Positions 57,160 to 64,000 of a stretch of DNA of 64,000 nt are shown in pieces. Position 1 is the first letter of the stretch. Every line of letters starts with the position of its first letter. The stretch is from Ananas comosus (taxonomy: Eukaryota > Streptophyta > Magnoliopsida > Poales > Bromeliaceae), in assembly GCF_001540865.1 (NCBI RefSeq), contig NC_033640.1:3082773-3146772 (forward strand), read 5' to 3'. Under the pieces are notes generated by a model. That model was not told the origin of the DNA. It saw only the letters and a list, made by a program, of their open reading frames with translations, and ran no database searches. Both the position numbers and the translations under genes were made by a program.

Positions 57160-58336
57160 GTGGACAGTTCGGGAGTACTGCGGTACAGGGACCGACTGTG
57201 TGTGCCTATGGAGTCAGAGATCCGAGAGGAGATTTTGAGAGAGACTCACTACTCACCTTATACAGTTCACCCCGGTGGAACCAAGATGTATAAGGATTTG
57301 AAGGCACACTTCTGGTGGAATGGAATGAAGAGAGACATTGGCAGATTTGTAGCTCAGTATCTGACTTGTCAACAGGTAAAGGCAGAGCATCAGGTACCTG
57401 CTGGCAAGCTTCAGAATTTGCCAGTGCCCGAATGAAAATGGGAGCAGATTACGATAGACTTTGTCGTGGGATTACCGAGAGCACAGGGTGGTTTTGATGC
57501 TATTTGGGTGATAGTGGACAGACTAACTAAGTTAGAGCGGACCATTCAGCACGGCGTTTCACTCACAGACGGATGGTCAGTCAGAGCGGACCATTCAGAC
57601 TGTGGAGGACATGCGGAGGGCATGTATCCTAGACTTTGGAGGAGGGTGGCATCGATATTTGAGACTTACTGAGTTTGCGTACAAAAATAACTATCAAACG
57701 AGCATTCAGATGGCTCCGTTGGAGGCGTTGTATGGACGTAGGTGTCGATTCCCTTTACATTGGAGTGATATGGGTGAACGGAAGACTCTGGGGCTTGAGA
57801 TTATGATAGAGGCTAAGGAAAAGGTTAAAGCTGTACGACGACATCTTTTGATAGCTCAGAGTCGATAGAGGAGCTACGCCGATAGTAGGAAATGAGACTT
57901 AGAGTTCCAGGTTGGAGATCATGTGTTTCTAAAAGTCTCGCCGTCCAGAGGGATACGCAGATTCGGAGTGCGTGGAAAGCTCAGTACGCTTTGCATGCCA
58001 TTTTAAGGTATTGAAGCGAGTTGAAACAGTTGCCTACATGATTGCTCTACCCCCACGACTGGTCGATATTCATGATGTTTTCCACGTCTCAGCATTGAGA
58101 GATATGTGTTCGACCCCTCTCACGTGATTGACTTCACTCCGCTGGAGCTTGGCGAGGACTTGAGATATGAGGAACGACCGGTGCGAATTCTGGCTCGTGA
58201 GACGAAAGAATTGCGTAACCGGGTCATTCCTTATGTAAAAGTGCAGTGGAGTCATCATGAGGAGCATAAGGCGACGTGGGAGCCGGAGAAGGTGATGCGG
58301 GAGTGCTATCCCTACTTGTTTGAGGCTCAGGATTGA
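57160..58336 (+). pseudogene. Gypsy integrase with core deletion and chromodomain
   Basis: The zinc-binding part (57160-57435) has HPGGTKMY and CQQVKAEH; the expected first cysteine of CLTC is kept but the context is QYLTC. The first catalytic D is in TIDFVVGLP (about 57455). After VDRLTKL (about 57535) the sequence jumps to RTIQ, and a SLTDGWSV...RTIQ segment appears twice in part. So the part with the second catalytic D is deleted. The E lies in the QSERTIQ-like remnant. GRRCRFPLHWSDMGE and GDHVFLKVSP follow. The chromodomain tail (58106-58336) has ELRNRVIPYVKVQW, ATWEPEKVMRECYPYLF. Several stops occur. Confidence 0.88.
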
Positions 58337-58370
58337 GGTATGTGTTAAGTTTCGAGGATGAAACTTTTTG

Positions 58371-58383
58371 TAGTGAGGGAGGA
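58371..58383 (+). other. Polypurine tract
   Basis: The purine run agtgagggagga directly precedes the 3' LTR start, tgtagtatca, at 58384. Confidence 0.85.
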
Positions 58384-58866
58384 TGTAGTATCATAGCTGG
58401 AATTGAGTTGGTAAAAAGGGCCTTATGGTCTTTTGCTAATCCTTATCGTTTCCACTGCCTTATATAGATGTGACAGGCAGTGGAGGAGCTTTGGGTTGCT
58501 AATTTTTTTCTCTCTCTAGACTTTGTCGTGGCTTGGTGGAGATCGCGGATCGAGCTCGGATTGACGTCGACATTGCGCCGGGGAGTCGTTCAAACGTACG
58601 TGCGTCATGGTTGCGTCGTTGGAGGCCGGGCGAGCGCGTGGGTTCCGTTTCTTTCGACTTCTCACCGTTATTGGACGCGCTTTTGAGGTGGGTTGAAGTT
58701 TACCGAAATCATTGGATTGCCTCCTAAGTTTTAGTATAGTCGACATGTATTATTGGTTTATTTTCTTGCTAGTTCTCGAATTCATGGATTAGATTATAAA
58801 ATCTGAATTTGGAGTTAAGCTAGTATTTAATTTTACATGTTGGACTTGGTATTGACTTAGGAGAAA
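58384..58866 (+). repeat. Gypsy 3' LTR, truncated
   Basis: It matches 51064-51545 with scattered differences, including a shortened cgacgt repeat near 58565. At 58866 the match stops at taggagaaaa and unrelated gag sequence begins. Confidence 0.93.
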
Positions 58867-61800
58867 AGGGAAGGGCAAGAGGCCCGCGGCTGAGGGTGCG
58901 AGTCAGACGCACTCACGGAGGCCGCCGAGGCACCCCAGGAGCCGGAGCCAGTCGCGAGGACGTGGCCAGTCTACTCAGCGAGGAGGATCCGATCGTCGCC
59001 AGGCCCCCCGCTGCGTTATCTGTGGCAGTCCTCATTACCCGCGGCAGTGTTCACGCAGCCGGAGCAGGTGCTTCTTGTGTGGCCAGGAGGCATTAGTCGG
59101 ATGCCAAGGAGTCCATTAGCCGCGCCATCTGCGCGGCATCTCACCAGCATCGCAGGTCTCAGCCGGGGCATCTTTGGCATCACCAGGAGTACGGCCGCCG
59201 AGTTTTGCCAGCGGGAGAGGTAACGACAGGCCCGGAACGGGAGCATGTTACGGACAGCCTCAGACTGAGGAGGCGAGCAGCCATCTGGACAATGTCGGGC
59301 GCATGTATCATTTTACTGGATGGTTATTAGAGTTAGAGCTTGTTTCGATACCAGTGCATCGATTATTCAGGTTGATCGTGTTGCCGAACCTGCCATAACA
59401 TCCCACTTGTATCTTGTTGCATACGGAGACGATCGTCTGTACCGACATCGTGTGGCACAGTCGGGAGTTTTGCCCCAGCCTGCTAGTTCGGGTTGGGATT
59501 GGATCATGACCATAGATTTGATAGCCTTTCCAGAAATGGGGATGTTTGACGTGGTGTTGGGCATGATTGGTTGACTAAGTACTACGCCATTGATTGCAAA
59601 GATCGGACTGCGTGATTTTTAGAGAGCAGGGCAGTACGGGAGGTTGTGGGTATCGAGATGCCAAGAGTTGCTGTTTGCCGATTGTACGATTAGCTCCTTC
59701 GAGACTTAGCAGTTGGAATTAGTAGAAGGTTGCGTGCCTACTTGGCCACGTTGTGGTTGGAGGTGTGGATGACGCCCCTGGATGTGAGGATATCCGTAGT
59801 GCGGGAGTTTGAGATGTCTTTCCACGGAGCTTCCAGCATGCCCCCTGAGAGGGAGATTGAGAGTTTGCTGGTAGACCTTATGTCCCGGGAACTACCCCGA
59901 TCTAAAGGCCACCGATAGATGCCACGAGACCAGCAGATGAGAGGAATTAAGGCACAATTGCCCCACGAGGATCTTTCTGGATAAAGGGTTATGTGCGACG
60001 AGGTGTCAATTGGAGCACGTTTTGTTTGTGAAGAAGAAGGATGGTTATTCGTTATGCTGGAGTATCGTGAACTCAATAAAGTTACACGAATAAGAACAAG
60101 TAGTTCCATTGCGACGTATTGATAATTATATTGTAACTCCGAGGTCTAGTGTATTTTCAGATTGACTTGCAGTGGGTATCACAGCTTGAGTATCAAGACT
60201 GAGGATGTATCGAAGACGGCCTTTGAAACGTGATGACATTATTGAATTTGACCATTATGCCGTTGGTCATGCTTGACTAATGCCCAGGTAATTTTAATGG
60301 ATATGATGAACGTGCTTTCAAGCTCTTATTTAGACGAGGTTCAAGTTGTGGTGTGTTTATCGACGACATTTGTGTATTCCGGCAGTGGCGGATAGAGGAG
60401 GAACACTGAGACTTGATACTTCAAGTTGCTTCGGCGGAAAAGAAGCTCTACGCAGTTGAAAAAGTGTGAATTTTGGTTAGAGAGGGTGGCGTTTTTTGGG
60501 CCTGTGATTTCAGGATCAGGCAAGCATCTGCCGTGGACCCGGGAAAATTGAAGATATCAAGGATTGGCGAGGCTGATACGAGGCTATGTGACCGAATACG
60601 GAGTTATTGTTTGGCGGTAATTACCGACGGTTCGTTCGACAAGGTATTTGCAAAATTATCTATCACTCGACGGACTACGCGATAAGGGGCCCAAGTTTAT
60701 TTGGAATTGATGAAGTGTGAAAGGAGCTTCCAAGAGTTGAAGCATGAGATACGACTGCCCAGTCTTACCTCGCGACTGCGGAGACAGGGTATGTGATTTA
60801 TAGTGATGCCTTCAGTTATATGGAGTGGGGCTGGTGTTTGATTTTGATGCAGGACGGGAAAGTGAGTCGCGTATGCATATCGACCTTTGACAGGATTTAG
60901 ATTACGAAAGTATTCCTACCCCCCCTCACTCAATGACTTGAGGAAGATAATAACGAATAGGCGAAAAGTAACTGGTTGGCAGGCCGTAGTAGTTTGCATT
61001 GAAGCTTTGGCCGCAAATATTTAATATGCGTGAGCGGTGCGAGTATAAAGTATATAGGGTACAAAAGTCTTAAAGTATCTTTTTGAACTTAGAAGGAGTT
61101 TGACTTGATGGCAGCGCAGATGGTTAGAGTACTCAAGGATTATGAGTTGACTTATTCTTACACCGATCCGGCAGGCTGACGTGGTTGCAGATGCCTAGGT
61201 CCGGAATCGACTGAGACTTCAGCGATGTTTGTGGTTATCAAACGCCGTTGATTCGAGCCGATTTGAAGCCGGTTGGAGTTGGAGGTGGTAGGCTCCTGAT
61301 ACAGTTTGGACTTGCATGACTGTGGTGGTGCCAACCTAATTTTGGGAAAAGATTTAAAGAAAGCGAAGCTTCCGATGTGGAGTTGCAAAAAGATTAAAGT
61401 AAAATGGTTGAATGGTTGCCACGAGTGATCTGCATGTAGACGGTGATGGTGATGCGTTTCGCGGACGACTTTGTGCTACCGGAGGACTTGTGGTTAAAGA
61501 GGATATTCGTCAAGAGCAATCGAGCCGGTATGCATTTACTGGGGATGTACCAAAATGTACGAGGACTTGAAAGGTTGCCCTTTATTGGTGCCCGGGATGA
61601 AGAAGGATGTTGGTGAGTTTGTTACTAGATAGTTAAGCCTGCCCTAGGGTGAAGGACCTGGACACCGGAATACCTGCGTGGGAATTGCGAGAGCTACGGA
61701 TTCCAGTGTGGAGAGTGGAAGAAAGGCGTAACATAGACTTTGTGATGGATGCCCTCGCTCGCAGGGCGGGCATGAGTATTTGGGTGATTGCTGATAGGTT

Positions 61801-62841
61801 GGACGAAAGGCCATTTCGACATTCCACATACTTGGCTAGTGTTGGTGAGAGGCTCGCAGGTTTATTTGGATGAGATTGTCGATTACACGGGTACTACTTC
61901 CTATAGTATCAGATCGATGACCCCCGCTTTTGTTGTATCCACGTGGTTGAGGAGAAATTACAGTACCTCCTGGGCGTAAGCGTTTGGATTCGAGTACAGT
62001 TTCCACCCTCAGAGTGACGGCATGTCGGCAGCGTTACTTACATACTTCAAGGAACATGGTTCGAGCCTCAGTGAACGATTTCCAGGAGAATGTCGCAGAT
62101 TACGAAGATGGCAGAGTTTGATATAACAAAGTTATCAAGCAAGATCAAGGATGCCATTTCGAGATGTATAGACGGAAGTGTAGGTCGCCGCTTCATTGGA
62201 CTGAATGTTGGCGACGGATGTGCTTTAGGCCCTAGAAGTGCTACTCCAAGGAAGCAGAGGGACAAGGTTTCGGCATTGTCGGAGCGATTGTTGACGGCCG
62301 CGCAGAGTATGGCAAGAAGTGAGTTTATGTGACACGGCCGGCGAGAGATTGGAGTTTCAGATTTGGTAGATCCGTCTTCTTGAAAGTCTCGCACTCAGGA
62401 ATTAGAGATTTGGATCCCCGCCACGGCAATGTTCGACCCGCCGATTCATTGGACGTTTGAGTTTCTAGGAGCGAAGGCCAACATGGTAGCGTTACTAGAC
62501 TTGCCCTACCGCGAACTATTAGGTCGTGCCAATGATATTTGGATCGATCCTTCGGAAGTACATCCACGACCGGCTAATGTATTGGATGTTACACCTATGC
62601 GGAGCTGCGGCGGGATTGAGGATTTTGGAAGCTTTGAGGAAGCAGCCTTGAGAATTTTGCTCGGGGTGAAAATTTGCGGACGAAAATTCCTAGTAAAGTG
62701 CTTTGAGCAACACGACGAGGCGCGAGGCATTGGGAGTTTCTGGAGAGCGCACTGCGGAGACCGCTATCCTCGTTTTCAGTTGGAGATTGACGTACTTTGT
62801 GTGTTTGAGTTTCCGCGGACGAATCTTTTTGGAGGGGTGAA
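58867..62841 (+). pseudogene. Ty3/gypsy gag-pol remnant, indel-rich
   Basis: The order of a gypsy polyprotein can be traced, but the frame changes every few tens of bases. Traces are a zinc-finger region CVICGSPHYPRQC (about 59010-59055), protease RACFDTSAS (59335-59360), RT pieces YRELNKV (about 60065), IMPFG (about 60250), a VFIDD-type box (about 60350), SRDWQ-like pieces and RNase H remnants (about 60780-61200). Integrase pieces around 61560-62300 and a chromodomain end with YPRF (about 62765) follow. The protease triplet reads DTS rather than DTG. The polypurine tract ggaggggtgaa is at 62831-62841. The family is a chromovirus related to the element at 51064, but it is clearly not the same one. 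Confidence 0.75.
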
Positions 62842-64000
62842 TGTAACACACTGGACCTTTGCAATTGCGAGGATTTCGGAGTTGATTACGCTTCTGGAGT
62901 TTTCCAGATTTTCTGCGGTGGGTCGTTGACTGCTGTTATCCGACCTTACGGCACGCTGTCGCCGAGAAGTGTCAGGTAAAGTCTTGCCAACAAATCTGAA
63001 AAAAGGGATTGGCTGATCTACGATTAGTTCTGGGCAGGCTTGTCCGGTACAAGATTCATGGTTGTACGTGTATAGCACCGGAGCTATTGTACGCGTACAG
63101 GCCGCAAGGAGCCCAGCAACGAGCCTGGGTTGGATTTCGATGGACTATGCTACCGGTAAAGGCAGAGTGTACGGTACAAGGCGCGCAGATCTCGCCACAG
63201 TTCAAACTGCAGGGTGTTTTTTCTTTTGTGCAATTTATTAGACCCCCCCGCCTAGGAGCATTCCCTGAGCTGAGAACTCTAACGCAAAGGCCACCTGGGA
63301 TTTGAAGGTTAGGGAGTTCCTCTTGGCTGTCTTGGATGATTTGGTCCTCTTTTGGATTTATTTCTTGATTAATTACTCTTTTTTTTCCTTTCGGTGCTAT
63401 TTCACATGTTGAAGCCAAGAGCTTGGAATTTGGGCTTGTTGAGGGAAGAACTTGGGATTTAGCTTTTAGAGCTTGACTTAAATGCTATGGCCAAAGAGGA
63501 ATCCACTTGTTCTTTCCTCTAATAGATTTTATAGAGAATTTTGTGCTGATGAAACTAGATTGAGAATTTTAGGTTTATTTTCGGGCATTTTGATTTTAGT
63601 TTTGGGCCTGATTGATTGGATTAGAACTTCCTCTTGGATGATTGATAAGGATTCTAGTCCCCTTTGGGAGCCTTAGGAGGGATTTCTTCTTGTGAGGTGT
63701 AGTTTTGCCTTTTGCCTTTATGTTAATGTATGAGTTTCGTTTAGTTTCATTTGAAAAAAAAGGGTGACCCAATTTTTTGATTGTTCCTATGGGGCCAGGA
63801 GCTTGTGAGAAACCTGCCGTTCGGCGAACGAAAGTTTTCGATTTTGGTGGTATTGACTAGCCTATGTAGGGAGAATTCTATATTCTTGGGTTATGCTTAT
63901 GAAGTGATTTATTCGTGCCATTCCATGCTAGATATATTTATGTGATTTTGTAGATGTAACATGCCTCGTTTGGTGTTATATGAATTTTGAACCTCTATAT
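62842..64000 (+). repeat. Gypsy 3' LTR, continuing beyond window
   Basis: The LTR starts tgtaacacactggacc directly after the polypurine tract. Relaxed copies of the GTACCGGTAC-type palindrome occur at about 63040-63100 and 63151-63180, 200-340 bases from the start, as in the Tekay LTRs. A segment like ttgggatttag near 63445 also fits that LTR type. It runs off the right edge. No gene is seen in it. Confidence 0.7.

Larger units (their letters stand above)
51064..58866 (+). mobile_element. Ty3/gypsy chromovirus, decayed
   Basis: It is a plus-strand element with gag, protease, RT, RNase H, integrase and chromodomain. The 5' LTR is 51064-53477. The primer binding site at 53486-53497 matches initiator tRNA-Met with two changes. 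The polypurine tract gtgagggagga ends at 58383. The 3' LTR starts at 58384 but ends abruptly at 58866, where another gypsy sequence begins. There are many stops and indels, and part of the integrase core is deleted. Confidence 0.93.

Noticed and set aside
62429..62929. 166-residue frame that appears intact
   Set aside because: It crosses from the integrase tail through the polypurine tract into the LTR. Only short parts match the chromodomain end.

Overview
This window looks like plant nuclear heterochromatin. I could not support any host gene, tRNA or rRNA. Almost all of it is nested transposable elements: Ty3/gypsy chromoviruses of the Tekay type, a Ty1/copia element of the Angela/BARE type, a SIRE-type solo LTR, L1-type LINEs with the plant zf-RVT tail, tRNA-derived SINEs, TRIMs, and hAT-, CACTA-, Mutator- and foldback-type DNA elements. 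The element set fits an angiosperm and perhaps a monocot; the species cannot be named from the sequence. All large ORFs belong to retrotransposons and nearly all are broken.

Layout. 17-3460: 5'-truncated LINE with a 15-bp target duplication, sitting in a gypsy LTR (3461-4050). 4051-9790: gypsy pol fragment split by a solo LTR; part of this locus (4194-5377) is repeated at 7126-8335 across a 10-N gap, and the pattern suggests two haplotypes joined head to tail. 9791-12733: non-coding tracts with a three-LTR TRIM (11635-12528). 12734-13941: decayed plant-mobile-domain gene with two recognisable introns, lying antisense next to the 3' LTR of an outer LTR element (14375 onward). 14452-23546: nearly complete Angela-type copia element on the minus strand. 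23984-25605: small DNA transposons. 25606-35265: an Angela LTR split by a 5.9-kb hAT-like nest (which holds foldback MITEs, a TRIM, a Mutator-like element and a SIRE solo LTR) and by a 2549-bp Tekay solo LTR. 35359-41277: Tekay element on the minus strand, bounded by single Ns. 41463-45238: Angela LTR piece and a second decayed LINE. 46552-47588: GC-rich hAT element. 49099-49392: two SINEs. 51064-58866: plus-strand gypsy element whose 5' LTR carries a foldback with 306-bp arms. 58867-62841: very indel-rich gypsy gag-pol. 62842-64000: start of another LTR.

Three points deserve most attention. Four LTRs of the Tekay type, and one unrelated SIRE LTR, carry paired palindromic boxes about 20 bp apart; in the best case the pairs repeat exactly every 82 bp. 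The SINEs share their 3' tail with the LINE at the window start, which is the arrangement expected of a SINE and its mobilising LINE. The plant-mobile-domain gene appears to have been carried by a retroelement with its introns, so its intron-containing form was not lost by reverse transcription.
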